Positions 33,101 to 60,806 are shown, counted from the stretch's first letter. The stretch is DNA of 64,000 nucleotides from Metellina segmentata (GCA_947359465.1 OX375873.1:76324278-76388277), one strand, 5' to 3'. Notes: generated from the sequence alone by a model not told the origin. Program-made: numbers and translations.

Positions 33101-36100
33101 CTTAATCTGCTTACCATTTAATACGTCACTGCACAAGTGCAGATGATCAACTGAAACTGCAGACATCTGTGCTAAAAAATGCGATTATCCAAATGTTTTC
33201 CAACAAAAAGCAGACAGCAAAGTCATTGAAAGAACGAAATCCTACACTAGGTGGAAGCAAAAGAGCATAACCATTCATGTAGATAGTTAGTTAATGTTGC
33301 ACTATAGCAACACTACATGCTTAGGTAGCAAACCAAAAAATTTTTTTGAATCATTGCACTTGTTTAAAACGGAACAAATTGAAATTTTGAATGTAATTTT
33401 TAAACTAGCATTGTTTTAGTTGAAAGATTATTAAACAGGGCTCAATAATAAAGTAATTTGTCAAAAAATAAAATTTAAAAAATAAATCAAAACATTTTTT
33501 AGTTTGAAAAAGAAATTTTAATTTTAGCTCAAAAACTCACAAGTTTTAAGTTTGAACACAAAAATAGTTTGAAAAAAATTATTGTTATTTTTTAATACTG
33601 AAAAATTGTATACAGGGTTCAAAGGGCAATTTGCAAAAAAATTAATTTTTTGCTCACAGAAGGCAGCACATAGTTCCTAATACATTGGTGAATCTTGATT
33701 GTTAAAATCTACCAGTACATTGCGTTTGAAACGTAGATGTCTTTTAAATAGTTTTCTGTTATTAAATCAGTTGACGTAAATCATTCATTCAAATTATGTC
33801 TTCATACTCTGCCTCCACATCTTCAAGAAAATATTTAAACTGTTGATGGTGGAGTGCCCTTCCTCTGATTGTGTTCATCACACTAACTATAGGATCTACC
33901 ACATGCTTCAAGTTCAGTGCAGCTTTACAAATGCTTTCCTGATGCAAGATGCAATGAAAAGACAAGATGTCACTGTCTGTGTCTTGTGCTCGTAACTTAT
34001 TTTTTAAAAAGCTTAACTAAACCTAAATTTTTTCCAATGAAAGCTCTGGCTCCATCTGTTGTAATGCTTGCCATTTTGTTCCACACAATTCACAGCACAC
34101 TCAAGCAAGTTCTGACCAATGGTTTTATCTTTCATTGATTCTAATCAAGCACAATTCCTCTATTACAAAATTTTCATTAATTCCACAGATAAAGATGAGT
34201 AATTGTCTTCGTAATCTGTACTTTCATCTAGTGCCAAAGAAAACCAAAATGTTTGTTTGCAGTCTTCAGTTGTTCTGTGAGTTCGTCACTAATTGATTCA
34301 ATGTGCCGCACTAGTCCTTTTTGACAACGAAATGCTTTCAAATGTGTTTTTCATATCAGGACACAATATTCTTGCACACTCTACTAAACTTAGTAGCTGC
34401 TAAGGAAACTCGCCATCCGAAAAAGGCTTGTTGCGTTTAGCAAGGTTGTAGGCAACCATAAAATGTGCCTCTGTAGCACTATTTTGAAGTGTTGATTGCT
34501 TTGTAAGTAATGTTTGTTGCTTTTCAGCCTTTTCATGCACTCTGCAGCTCTTATTTCGCGTTCTTCCTTGGAAAATTGGGAGCTAAATCCAATATGTTTT
34601 GTTTTATGGTGTCATTTTAGATTGTATTCCTTGAATACAGCAATCATTTCTTGGCACAATGGACACATTGCCTTATTATTCCCTGTATTACAAAATAGAA
34701 ATATTTGTTCATTCTTCATTAAACACGCGACACTCCCCGCCGACTCTACATTGTTTTGGAGGATTCATTGTTTCATTAAAGTTGGAAATTTACTGTTGCA
34801 AAGAAGATCAAAGATGTAGACCAGAAGCATAGGAGAGTTTACCCGATGCTTCGAGTAGGGAGGTAGGTACAGTCGCCTGGTTAACCTTATAAGGATGGGG
34901 TGCAGCTTGAAGACCAGTAGATCGGAGAGCGGTCAACAAGTTGACTAACTCAGGAAAGTCGGAGCAGAGCAAGGAAGCTTGAACTGTTGCCCTTCTTTAA
35001 ACGGATGGTGCGAGGTGAAAAAAAATCTTTTGCCTGGATGACCCACCGTGGGTGGTTGTGCCTAGTATAGCACTGCAGCTACTGCTGTTAGTGAAGTGGA
35101 AAAGGTAATGCTTTATTCTTGATTCAAAGGGTGGTTCCAAGTTCCAACAGGCAAGTCCTCTCTGCATCTTATGAGATGTACGCATCAGAAAAACGGGGGG
35201 GGGGGGAATAAGAAGATGGAAGAAGTGATGAATGGGAGTTAGTCAACTCATGGGCCAATGATGCCTGAATGAAAAAACAATAATATGTGAGGTTGTGGAA
35301 CTCATAACTACTATTGGATTTTTGCGACTGTCTTGGCAAGCCACCAAAAAACACCGCATGTGGCACGAGGGCCGCTATTTGCCCACCCCTGCAATAGGCT
35401 ACAAATTCCCATTTGGTTTGCAAAGCAATCAATTTGCTTCACTGCAAAGAAAAAAGGGGGGAGGGCGTAAATATAGTCGCTAGGCAAAATATTTTTTCTT
35501 CACTGATGACAGTTGAATTTGTAGAGTTCTTTTTTATTTATAAAAACTTGGGCAAAAATTTCCCTCGAACCTCGTTTGGACATAATCTGCAACCCTGTAT
35601 AAGGCTACATTCTCATTACATTTTATTGATATTGAAAATTATACTGAAGTGTGTTAATTTGACATGGAGTGACCTGTTTATAAATCAAAATTTAGAAATG
35701 AAGCAGATGAGTATTTTTTCATTTCACTTAAATGAAATTGTTTTTTTCAATGGCATGTATGTCAATCCTTTTGAAGTGTAAGCATTATGCAATTAAAAAT
35801 TTTCTTTACACTATATCTTGGTAGTTCAAGCAAAATTTTGCATCCCAATACAAAACTTATTATGAAATACACTTTAAAATAATTGGTTTTTATATGGTGA
35901 AGCAGGAAGATATATATATATATATATATAAACAGTCCATCTGGCAAACTAAAGTTTAGAATTTTATCTTATCTTGTATATCATTGTTTAGCAGTAATTA
36001 GGCTGCACATGGCTGAGTATACAACTATTAATGAGGTAGCTGCATATGGCTGTTTTTATTCAAGCAAAGTTTTGAGATCACATTGAAATAGGTTGTAACA

Positions 36101-39100
36101 GTATAACATATAATGTAAAAGAATGAGACCCTGTCAACAGAGAGAACATGTTTTCAACATCTCATAAAATCTAGAAATTGCTAATCTGATTACTGGATTA
36201 TTGTGACTCACTTTGTTATGTAAATATCTTTTCAAATTGTCTCGAGCATTTCATAACGATGGAATTTTAATAGTGTAAAAATTTCTTTTTAGGCTGGTCA
36301 TCTGGAAACCTATAGGTTTTGCGATAATGTGTGGACTTTCGTTTTAAAGGATGTCGAGTTCAGGGAAGTGCAAGAACTGATTAGAGTAGAAAAAGTTAAA
36401 ATTGTTGCTTGTGATGGCAAAGGTAAATTATATTTTATTATAACAAACAGTGAACATTTAAAAAATTTTTACGAGTTTTATTGCTTTTGTTTGCCTTGAA
36501 TTATGTATGCTCTACTTTTAACTTAACTGATATTGTTCATTTAGTTGTAATCAATTTTATTGAAATAATTACTCCTGTCATCTGTGTTGTAAAAACACCA
36601 TTTTCATCAGTATTTTCCACACAGGTTTTGTATTTGTAAAGGGTAATATTGTTTCTTGGCATAAAAATTATGTTTATTATCTAATTCTTGGTTTAAATTT
36701 TTTTTGTATTTAAAAAGTATCCCATTCTTAAGATGTCTGGAATGAAAAGTTGCTGTTTTCTAAAGTAAACGAATGATCAAAATATAGAAATAAAATAAAA
36801 ATGGAGAGGTTGGATTTTAGGTTTCATAGCACAAGGTTAAAAAACAGATAACCTGCATCATGTAAAGTAGTGCTCCAAAGCATCATCTGATCTTTAACTT
36901 AAAAGGCATTTTCCTACACAACCTGCTATGTACATTTGTTTAAGTGCTAAAATATATATGTGAGATTTGCATTAGTATCTAGGCAATTATTACACATTTG
37001 TAGACAAATAGGATAAAACAATCCAGGAGAAAGGCACATGCTTGTGATCTCCAAACGCATTTGCACATCTAGTGACTAGTCGTACTCATGACTACTGATA
37101 TTAGTACAAGAGTGTTTTTTCAATAGCTCGTAGCACCCTCTAGAGGTTCCTACTAGGGATGCGACATCGACAGCAAAACATCGATGTTGATAATACATCG
37201 CCCCAAAAACATCGATGTTTTTAAAATTCAGTGTATTTAAACTTTTTTCCACATTTCTTAAAACTAGTTTAGCAACTAGTGATGTGACATCATTTCCAAT
37301 ACATCGATGTTTTTTATAAAACATCAATGTTTTGAAAACATTGACATCGCTGTCCAATCCCTGCTTTTTCAGACCCTTCACTCTTGGCCACTTTGGTCTA
37401 AAAGTATGTTCAATTTGCTAATTATAAAAATTATGCTACTTGATTTTTTTTTTAAATTTTTATAACAACACTCTTTTCATTTAAAAATAAAACGTCGACA
37501 AGTATAAACATCAATGTTACAAAAAGATCGACCCCCAATACATCGATGTTTTGAAACATTGACATTGATGTAGCATCCCTAGTTCCTACTTGGATTTCCG
37601 CAATCGACCTGATAGTTCAATGTCCACAGGGACCACTGGATTGGTCATCTCTGGATCTGTTTACTTCTGCAACAACATCATTGGAAAAAAACTCATTGAA
37701 AACCTGAAAAAAAATTAATTGAGAGTGCTGTATTTGAAACTATGTACACTTTTTTGCATCAAGACTGGAATTTAAGTCTCATCTCCCCTGATCTTCATAT
37801 GATCTGCCACAGTTGAAGCAAGATCTGAGCCTTCACAATGTCCCATTTTGTCAACATCATATCTATCATTTGGCTTCACATAGAATAAATCTTCTTTCCA
37901 ACTGTTTTTATACATAACAAATCAAGTGCCCTACCCATTTTATTTTCAAAGTATCCACAGCAGAGTTTCCAGAAATTAGTTAGTCACTGTCTGTGATATT
38001 ATACATGCGCAGACTCTCCAACTGTTATGGAATTTTCGTAGTTGCTACGGAAGTTAGGTGAAAACTACGGAGCTACGGATGTATAGTGAAAAACTACGGA
38101 TCTCGTCATCTGAAATTTTGGAATCTGATAGAGCTGATGTAGCTTGGTATAAAATTTCCCAAATCAAGCATAGCAATGGCAACTCAAAATATGTGGCATT
38201 GCCTAAAATAATGTTGTCAATTACTCACAGCAATGCAAGCAGTGAGAATTTTCAGCATAATTCGAAAAAACCAAACCGAATCTTGTTCCAGAATGAACAC
38301 TAAAACATTGGAATCACTCCTCATAACAAAAATGAATATGGAAGTTTGTTACAATGTCAAACTAAGCAATGAATACTTGAAAAAAGCAAAAAGTGCTTGA
38401 TATTCAATGCAAAAAAAAGTTGTAGATGAAATGTTAATAAATAGGTAATTATGAGTAGTTTGATCAACAAAATCGTATTGTGCGACTTAAAATAAGATTC
38501 ATTCACTTGTATATTTAGTCAATGATTTTATTTCAATTAATTATTCAATAATTTTTAAATTTTATTTATTAATTTTAATTATGTTATTATTTAGTAAGTT
38601 TTTATTAATTTTAATACTTAATCAATAATTTATTGATACTATGTCGTATGTAATATGTCAGTAATAAGTGCTACTGATGACTGGGTTACCAATGTTGGAG
38701 AGTATGCATTCGTGTATACTTTTAATTAAACAAATAGGACAGACAATACAATCCAGTGGAATGGCACATCATCGTGCTTTCCAAGCATATTATACACTTC
38801 TCATCACTAGACATACTCACAACTCTACTGATGTACAAGTGATTTTTTTTTCCAATGGTTTGTGGCTACTTCTTGGATTTACACATTTTGACATAACTAT
38901 ATTGTTAATAAACATCAGCATTGCTTTTTCTATTGTAAAAATCTGGAATTTTTTTCTTTGGAGGTTGGCAAGTATGATATATTGTATACTGATTTATACT
39001 AGCTTTGCTGATTGCCTTTCTCCAGTCTTGTTCCATTTGAGTGATACAGTTTGAACATTTTTGTTTGTTTCTCTTGGGAAAAGTTGAAATTCTGGCTGCT

Positions 39101-39407
39101 TGGTAATTGCTAATCAGAATATTTACTTGCAAAATTTTGAATCAATCAATTAATTTATCTTTTCAATATGGAATAGAAACAGTTTAGCTTTTAAAGTTCA
39201 TTTTCTAAAATAACATTTAAGGTGTTTTATATTTGAAAAAAGTGTATAACACATGTCATGTCCTTTTTTTAGATCAGTTAGGAGGGAAAAGTTAGTTTAT
39301 AGCTTTGAGAATTTGTATTTTGGAAATTAATTTGCTAAATGCTTAGTTGAGAAATTAATTGTAATACATTGTTCTTGTTTGATTTTCTAGATGAAAAGAA
39401 ATCTTAG
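24074..39407 (+). CDS. GTF2A2: Transcription initiation factor IIA subunit gamma (4-exon gene, 107 aa)
   Basis: TFIIA gamma is the small subunit of TFIIA, which binds TBP on promoter DNA and stabilises the preinitiation complex in the nucleus. Exons 24074..24145, 24419..24523, 36293..36422 and 39391..39407 join in frame to give 107 aa (human 109, fly 106). Visible signature stretches: [12 protein letters not shown] and [10 protein letters not shown] (N-terminal helical bundle), [20 protein letters not shown], then [21 protein letters not shown] and [10 protein letters not shown] (C-terminal beta-barrel that contacts DNA and TBP). Exon 4 supplies only DEKKS and a stop, and is followed about 95 nt later by AATAAA (39503..39508). 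Intron 2 is 11.8 kb and full of transposons. Exons 1-3 are certain. Exon 4 rests on splice-site quality, length and the downstream poly(A) signal. Confidence 0.95.
24419..24523 (+). CDS. GTF2A2: GTF2A2 exon 2
   Basis: 105 nt between TTTCTAG and AAG|GTACAA, phase 0. It reads [19 protein letters not shown] and on to RLTFK, the second half of the helical bundle. Confidence 0.94.
24808..27711 (-). CDS. LINE ORF2: endonuclease and reverse transcriptase
   Basis: 967 aa with no internal stop. The N-terminal APE-type endonuclease (residues about 55-270) shows [31 protein letters not shown] (about 187) and [10 protein letters not shown] (about 256). The RT (about 490-750) shows [60 protein letters not shown] and the catalytic box FADD (about 705). 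The C-terminal part has [15 protein letters not shown] and [10 protein letters not shown]. There is no RNase H. The enzyme would nick target DNA and prime reverse transcription there. The length and intact motifs suggest a potentially active protein. Confidence 0.92.
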   Translation of the reverse strand: MTVHSNCLGKITGSKLQETNNTKGKCNVREKNNTKTNNTRGKCNLRVKNKLKVFYCNARSVRNKMDELKGIAQAEDIDIIGITESWASSEDAQILELSGFTMFREDRENRKGGGVLIYVREFLNCTEIKLNSKTEGIESVWVKLNTDKGKGLILGNIYRPPVCSEEQEKGMCNLINEACQKGELILMGDYNYPNIDWTNNLGTNGKGAEFLEVIQDCFLYQMVYEDTRDNAILDLILSNDEDRVQDLVIDEPLGESDHRSIRLSINFQSAYTINSRIIPNFRKVNFHKIREELKETFKGGLLALHHSEQWEEFKNKLDMVLKKHVTFRKKGKSRKLLPMWFSGETHKALKLKQRTYRVYKSTGNDRDMEAYQKARKEFKTISRKQKVSLEEKLAREINIKPKEFFAYASGKNKFSTTLGPLEGKGGELIQDEEGMANVLNDFFLGVFNGNYSLKKDPKDGAFAGGIIKECKFNREEIVHQLKIIKPSKAPGPDDIYPRVLVECAEELGEVIHTIFNSTYSTGWVPMDWKLANITPIFKKGIQSDPGNYRPVSLTSVICKIFESLLKKHIMLYLEEGGLLSENQYGFRKGRSCSTNLLKFYEKITEELDNKSSVDIMYIDFQKAFDKVPHEALLFKLERLGVQGKTLIWIKNWLLGRKQRVQVKGNYSQWTEVISGVPQGSVLGPILFIIFIDDIGQGIKNRISIFADDLKIWGTVDTKLQIENLQGDFDKISEWAVKWGMSFNVGKCQVLHMGYRNSGAEYCLQGVKVKEGETVKDLGVIIHRDFKMGHQCSAAGKKANRLLGYIKKTVTSRDKNIILPLYKGLVRPHLEYAVQFWAPYMRKDIESIERVQHRATKIIKGLANFDYNERLSKLNMYTLERRRRGDLIQLFKFVKQGDTEGLNFNRDNRTRGHGYKLNKTHFNRDLRKNYYFNRVIDSWNALPENIVNSKGVYEFKTRLDSQWELENS
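27744..28535 (-). CDS. LINE ORF1: zinc-ribbon plus SGNH esterase-like protein
   Basis: 263 aa. Residues 29-59 hold CDLC and CKSC pairs, a possible zinc ribbon or PHD-like finger. A short coiled coil follows ([13 protein letters not shown]). The C-terminal half is an SGNH hydrolase fold: GDS at 105-107 (nucleophile Ser), VGTND at 155-159 and DNLH at 239-242 (Asp-His pair). Esterase-type ORF1 proteins are known from CR1 and related LINEs. The true start may be the Met at residue 7 or 12. It lies 32 nt upstream of ORF2. Confidence 0.85.
   Translation of the reverse strand: MLLCISMGIVRMFKEMRTEGASGEFYVECDLCGNMVEAGKGCVSGVKMSEKVEFTCKSCLEVGDLRKELEALKVRAVEGVEKGVQCVNLGHVDQGDKVTRGVVVGDSMVRVLGEMVGRKKRNFARCCLPGARVKHVVEAVKAGVVKGEEKAVVWVGTNDVERTTNVEFKREAETLLRGIKSHGAEVTVLGLLPRYGLGNGWLNQRANKMNGLLRDLCEREEVRFLDVWKECRRDWISRDNLHLSLIGNREVGKRVLNILESKN
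28752..29531 (-). mobile_element. hAT element with perfect 8-bp target duplication
   Basis: 780 bp, TTTACAGT at 28744..28751 and 29532..29539, ends CAGGGTTTGC and inverse CAGGGTTGGC. Subterminal repeats of AGTTTCTGCC/GGTTTAAACC occur on both sides. Inside is the transposase C-terminus (28986..29297). It is an internally deleted copy next to the LINE. Confidence 0.88.
28986..29297 (-). pseudogene. hAT transposase C-terminal dimerisation domain
   Basis: 103 aa including [20 protein letters not shown] and [11 protein letters not shown]. This is the classic hAT C-terminal block (LPxSSAxxERxFS). The rest of the transposase, with the DDE residues, is missing. Confidence 0.85.
29633..30159. mobile_element. 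hAT-type MITE (CAGGGCTCGAAATA ends)
   Basis: The left end CAGGGCTCGAAATA and right end (inverse CAGGCCTCGAAATA) are followed inwards by CAGGTGCAC on both arms. No clear 8-bp target duplication survives. About 527 bp, non-coding. Confidence 0.7.
30310..30866 (-). pseudogene. Ty1/copia retrotransposon fragment (RT end and RNase H)
   Basis: In order on the minus strand: [40 protein letters not shown], a gap, then [19 protein letters not shown] and [16 protein letters not shown]. These are the C-terminal RT and RNase H blocks of copia Pol. Frame changes at about 30730 and 30547 break it. No LTRs were seen nearby. Confidence 0.8.
31582..31713. repeat. Small inverted-repeat element (MITE-like)
   Basis: GGCCATCACAGCATTGC at 31582..31598 is mirrored by GCAACGCTGTGATGGCC at about 31697..31713. 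Between them lies the palindrome TTGGTTTGTGAAGCAAACCAA. Confidence 0.6.
32002..33131 (-). mobile_element. Decayed hAT element (ZMYM1-type transposase)
   Basis: The ends CAGTGGCGGATCAAG and inverse CAGTGACGTATTAAA are standard hAT termini. Minus-strand frames 32772..33008, 32526..32768 and 32435..32668 read in order [37 protein letters not shown] and [15 protein letters not shown]. These resemble hAT transposases found as zinc finger MYM-type 1-like proteins. Stops separate them. No target duplication was recognised. Confidence 0.65.
33740..35391 (-). pseudogene. Decayed hAT transposase (GTF2IRD2/Charlie type)
   Basis: Minus-strand translation across frames shows [33 protein letters not shown] and nearby Charlie-like phrases between 33780 and 34700, with many stops. 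The right end at 35391 reads, in reverse, CAGGGGTGGGCAAATAGCGG, a hAT-Charlie terminus. The left terminus was not resolved. Confidence 0.5.
36293..36422 (+). CDS. GTF2A2: GTF2A2 exon 3
   Basis: 130 nt between TTTTTAG and AAAG|GTAAAT. It reads [20 protein letters not shown] through VACDGK, the beta-barrel half, which is the most conserved part of the protein. Confidence 0.95.
36812..36860 (+). repeat. Diverged copy of the TTTTATGGCACAAGGTC repeat
   Basis: Reads TTTCATAGCACAAGGTTAA in a similar context to 60..130. Lies in GTF2A2 intron 3. Confidence 0.3.
37154..37581. mobile_element. Ac-like hAT MITE with GTTCCTAC target duplication
   Basis: 428 bp with ends TAGGGATGCGACATC and inverse TAGGGATGCTACATC. 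Perfect GTTCCTAC repeats lie at 37146..37153 and 37582..37589. The interior is rich in the palindrome AACATCGATGTT, repeated in both arms. Confidence 0.88.
37990..38710 (+). mobile_element. Dispersed repeat with a transposase-like coding piece (copy B)
   Basis: Inverse-oriented copy of 15640..16400. It shares GCAGACTCTCCAACTGTTA, the CTACGGA run, the coding phrase around AAGCAATGAATACTTGAAAAA and the AT-rich end with GATCAACAAAATCGTATTG. Lies in GTF2A2 intron 3. Confidence 0.6.
39391..39407 (+). CDS. GTF2A2: GTF2A2 exon 4 (last 5 codons and stop)
   Basis: A strong acceptor (GATTTTCTAG) is followed by 17 nt that complete a split codon and read DEKKS then TAG. Family C-termini diverge right after VACDGK, so the sequence itself cannot be verified. 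Total length (107 aa) and an AATAAA 96 nt past the stop support the choice over a rival exon at 43194. Confidence 0.7.
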
Positions 39408-39502
39408 TGAATGACCTGGATTCTGCAATTTTTATTTTGAAGTGTGTTTATATTTATGTCAAGTTGAAAAGTTTTTGTACAGTAACATTTTAATGTATCA
39501 TA

Positions 39503-39508
39503 AATAAA
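39503..39508 (+). terminator. Poly(A) signal of GTF2A2
   Basis: An AATAAA hexamer lies 96 nt after the proposed GTF2A2 stop on the same strand. Confidence 0.6.
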
Positions 39509-40526
39509 AGTATCCAAAAGACTCATGTAGACTTTTGTTTAGCTAATGGCTACAGGGTATGACAATTTTAATCAGCTTAAAGAGATTTTGAAAACAATTG
39601 ATTTAAAAAATCTTCAATTTAAATCATAAATTTAATGAATTTCTATATTATGTTTCATAATATTGAAAATGAAATAACACAATGAACAATATGTGTTACT
39701 TTATCTTTGTAATTCATTTCACACACACCCTAAATATAAATAACTGTATTCAAAATTATCCTCCCTATGAAAACACTAAATAGTACTCGTTGATTAAAAT
39801 AATAATTACCAGACAAATTGACCAACTAGTATAGACTGTTTAATGAAAGTTTGGTTTTAAATAGTCCTTTGATTATAAATCACACCTATTTTAAACCATC
39901 CTTCTCCAAGTGATGGGTGAAGATGCTCAAACTATATTAATTCAAAACATGACTTAGCATTTTTCTATTTACACTATTATTTGCTAATTCTTATGCTGTG
40001 TCTTTCAAAAATTTACAGTTTTCCTAAAACATTAAGGCTTAGCACAAATCAAAACCGCCTAAAAACTACTACTGTAGTTTGGTTGTCTCATGTTGAACAA
40101 ATTTAAACTTGAAGCAACAAATTCATTAAAATATGATTTAAATTAAATTAATCCATCTTTTTTAATGCAAAAAATCATTCATACCTTGAGCAGTTAATAA
40201 GCCATGTAATTTGTTTCTAGTGGTTCTATGAATGCTACATTTTAACTCATCTTTTCAAACAGTATAAGCCATACATTTTCTTAGCTAGTTTCTATTTGAC
40301 AATATGACTAATTTTCGTGATATTCAATAAAAAATTCTCACTGCATAAATTTCTTATTTTAAGATTTTAATATCCCAAATAAGCAAAATAATGTTGTTTA
40401 CTGATGCTTCCCTCAATTTAGATCTGTGTCAACAACACTTACTACTCAAAGTGTAACTAAGAAAGTTCTTGGATTAATTTATTTTTACTGTAATTAGAAT
40501 TTTATTGTAAATCCTCCATTAATGGA

Positions 40527-40746
40527 AGGTTGCAGTAGCCCAGTTGGAAGAGTAACGGATCATTAATAACCAGTTGTGAGTTCTTAACTCGATTCAACCA
40601 AATACCACCGTGTATGGGAGTTGCTCGTTGAATCTGTCGAGGCCTCAGTTGTTCACCTTGTCCTCGATCCTTGGCTTGAGGATTGATCCTGGACTGTCAC
40701 CAATAGCCTTGTGTGTTGCTCCAGTATGACATTAATTAACTAACTA
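40527..40746 (+). mobile_element. SINE with a third head type
   Basis: Flanked by CCTCCATTAATGGA (40513..40526) and CCTCCATCGATGGA (40747..40760), a target duplication with two mismatches. The head (GCAGTAGCCCAGTTGGAAGAG) differs from S1, but the tail (GGACTGTCACCAATAGCC, TTGCTCCAGTATGACATTAA) is the shared SINE tail. Confidence 0.75.
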
Positions 40747-40976
40747 CCTCCATCGATGGAGTGCATATTCCCCTTTCTATTTCCTATTAATTTCTAAAAT
40801 ACTTTTCAACCCTTACTTAGAAATAACATTCTTTTGATTTAAACATTTATAATGCCATAGACATTTGTAAAGCTTGATTGAATAAAATATTTTATGTGTT
40901 TTCAAAACTTGTAAATTTGTTCGTTTAAATCAATTACTGTTGTTGTTGTGTCTAATCCTTCAGGATCTAGCAGCAG

Positions 40977-41700
40977 CTAGATCAAATCCATGAGACCATG
41001 AACTCTAGCAAAGTCAAGCACCAGGAGTGGGCAGTCAAGGACATCCGCCAAAGTGAGCCCCAAGCAATCGAGGATATGTTCGGGGGAAGCCGGTAACAGT
41101 TGGCACTTGGTACACGTTGGGAAGACCCTGCGGCCAGAATCGAATGTCATGCATCTTAGGTGCCCACTGATAAGTCTCGAGACAGCCGTTTGATCCTGTC
41201 TGTCTTCGCCGAAATCCAATACGCCTCCTGGTCTTTTCCTACCGTACCAGGGATGGGCAGGGGGGGGGGTGAGCCAAACCTGCTGGTCCCTATTTTTCGC
41301 CATGGAGAAAATCTCTTGAAAAGTTAGATCATAGTATGTAGTTGCCGTTGCAGAACAGCCATTTTTGCCAAGATATCCGCAACTTCGCTGCCAGGGACGT
41401 CGACGTGGGAGGGGATCCACTGAAAATGAACCTCCGTACGCTTTGTAATAATTTTAAGGTTATTGAGGATCTGAATGCCTACGAGGTCATTAACCCGTCT
41501 CCAGTCCTGTAGATGTTGGATCGAGCTGCTGCTATCCGTAAGAATCCATATATCGCTAGAGTCTGTGGAGTGGAGGATGGTCTTTAATCCCTCCCCGATG
41601 GCAATCAATTCGCTCCTAAAAACCGAGCAGTTATCTGGGTTTCGTCTGGAGAGTCGAATAAAGAGATTCTCAATATAGATACCGCTCCCATCAATTACCT
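40977..41700 (-). pseudogene. Non-LTR retrotransposon RNase H and C-terminal tail
   Basis: Minus strand. VIDGSGIYIENLFIRLSRRN (RNase H first Asp region), RSELIAIGEGL (Glu), WILTDSSSSIQHLQDW (Asp) and HFQWIPSHVDVPGSEVAD (His/Asp) form a complete-looking RNase H. A frame shift near 41340 leads into a tail with FPTCTKCQLLPASPEHILDC, a CxxC...H...C finger-like end and a stop at 40977. This resembles Jockey/I-type elements common in spiders. RT and endonuclease parts are absent (5' truncation). Confidence 0.75.
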
Positions 41701-43498
41701 TTTCTGTTTGTCAAGCATAGCATACCAAAGTTATAATGGTATTTAGTTACATAGCTTGTTAATGTCACTATCAACACAAAATATAAAGAATTGTCTCACA
41801 GACAATTCTTTAATTCTAAATGAATGGAAATTGAGAATATTTAATGTTTTGGAACTCGAACATAGTAAGTAGATTGTCCTGAAAATTTTTTATTCTAATG
41901 TTTCGGTTTGTCCTTGCGTTGATCAAATCGAAGATCTCTCTCTATACATAACGATGTGTGTATTCTCTACAAATCTACACTGTTTAATCAATCTACACCA
42001 AATCTGGTACACTTATACTTTAGAACACTGCGGAAAACAGGCTATTACTTTTCAGACTACTCTGTAGCACGTACGACCATTAAAATTGGCACACAGGTAG
42101 TTCTAAAAGTGCCCTTGAAGCCCCAATTTTAAAATCTAAAGTTTGTTTTCTTGCAATAAATGAGTATTAACAAGAAAACACTTTCTACAAGAAATTTAAC
42201 AGGTAAATGTCGCAGTCATATTTGAGCAGTACTAAATTTCATAATTCATTATCGTCTTTATCAATATTTTTCGAATGGCTCTATTTCAGCTCAGGAAGTC
42301 TAAATTCTACACTGCACATCTTTCGTTTTTTAGAATTCTGAATTTTTTCATCGGAATTTCGTTTCTGTTTGTATGTTTTAGTCTTTTGCATATTGCAATT
42401 TTTTTACAGAAATGTATATATTTACATCCAAGCAACGGTGGGTTATTCAGCTAATTTAAAATAAAACTATCACATCAACACAGAAGAGGGGCAGAATTCA
42501 TGTTTGAATACTAATTCGTGAGCTATTGTATATGTATACAAGGACTGCTAAAAATTAAAGTAAAGATAGAGGATGTTTCATATTCCACCTCCCAAAATAG
42601 CCAGACCAGTTTTATACTGTCATTTTTTTAAAGGTTAAAACTTTCATAAGATCCCTTAAAAATTGAAAATTATTTTCACAGATGAAATTGACCATTTTTC
42701 TGTTCTAAAAGGTTAATCAAAAGAGCTAAAAAGAAAAGTTAAAAGAGTACTTCAATGGAAACACAATGTGTTAAATCAAGTGAAGCAATATCGAGTACAA
42801 ACAATAAGCAAACTACAATTTTTGAAAAGAAATGTCTTAAATTTCAACTCTAATTTGAATGAATCAAATTCCTGTAGTAGATACTTGAAATTACTAATTC
42901 ACAAATTTGGTCTTTGTAATTTATCAGTAAAATTAAACAGCTTATTTATTTAATAAAATTTTAAATCCTACTTAGTCTTAAATTGAATTAAATTAAACAT
43001 GCTTAGTTTAACAAAACAAGTTACTTATTTCAATTAAATGTTCAAATACTTGTGTCCCAAAAAGTGTGTTTTAATTAAGCGTATATTTTATTTTAAATAG
43101 TACCTTGAATGTTTTTTTCATTATAATTCTTTGCTCATTTTTCATTACAATTTTGTTATAAATCATTAGACATCATTAATTTTCGTTTTACAGGTATAAA
43201 AAATAAGAGTAAATTCAACTGAATCTTCACTTGTGAAACACCAAGTTGCAAAGACAAATGTGTTGTTCCCCACTTTTAAGAGATAGAAAATTTTAATTTC
43301 ACGACTTTCTGCATATTGTACTTTGACAGCTTAACAGTATTTAATTGCATAAATTTGCAGTTCTAACATTTAGCTAATTTCCTATTTATAGTTTAAATGG
43401 TACAATTCTGTTTTCAATTAAATTACATTTTATGTTCTAAAAATACTCTAACAAGAGATTGTAACTTGCATTGCGTGACATAGCAAGGTACCCTCATT

Positions 43499-60503
<17,005 letters not shown>

Positions 60504-60806
60504 TGTTTTTTTGACGAAATTTCAAACAGACCGGTAACAACCACTTTGACAACACTATAAACCTAAAAAATATTAATAAACAATGAAAAAAGTTGAGTTG
60601 AGTAAAGATCTAAACACTGCCATAGGAAATAATGGTCTCCGAAAAAACATTTTATTTCGCATCGATAGTGGCGTCCTCAATTGTGGTGTCAGTTATTATT
60701 ATATTAATAATTCTTACGTCGTTTCTATAGCAACCGATTAATCCGAGAGGTTAGGTTTAGAAAGAAAGAAAAAATAAGCAATAAAGCGAGGCGCCACAAT
60801 TTATTT

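Noticed and set aside
43194..43222. Alternative last exon of GTF2A2 (acceptor TTTTACAG, then GIKNKSKFN and stop)
   Set aside because: It is in the right phase, but the exon at 39391 is nearer, has a better pyrimidine tract, gives a family-like length and is followed by AATAAA.
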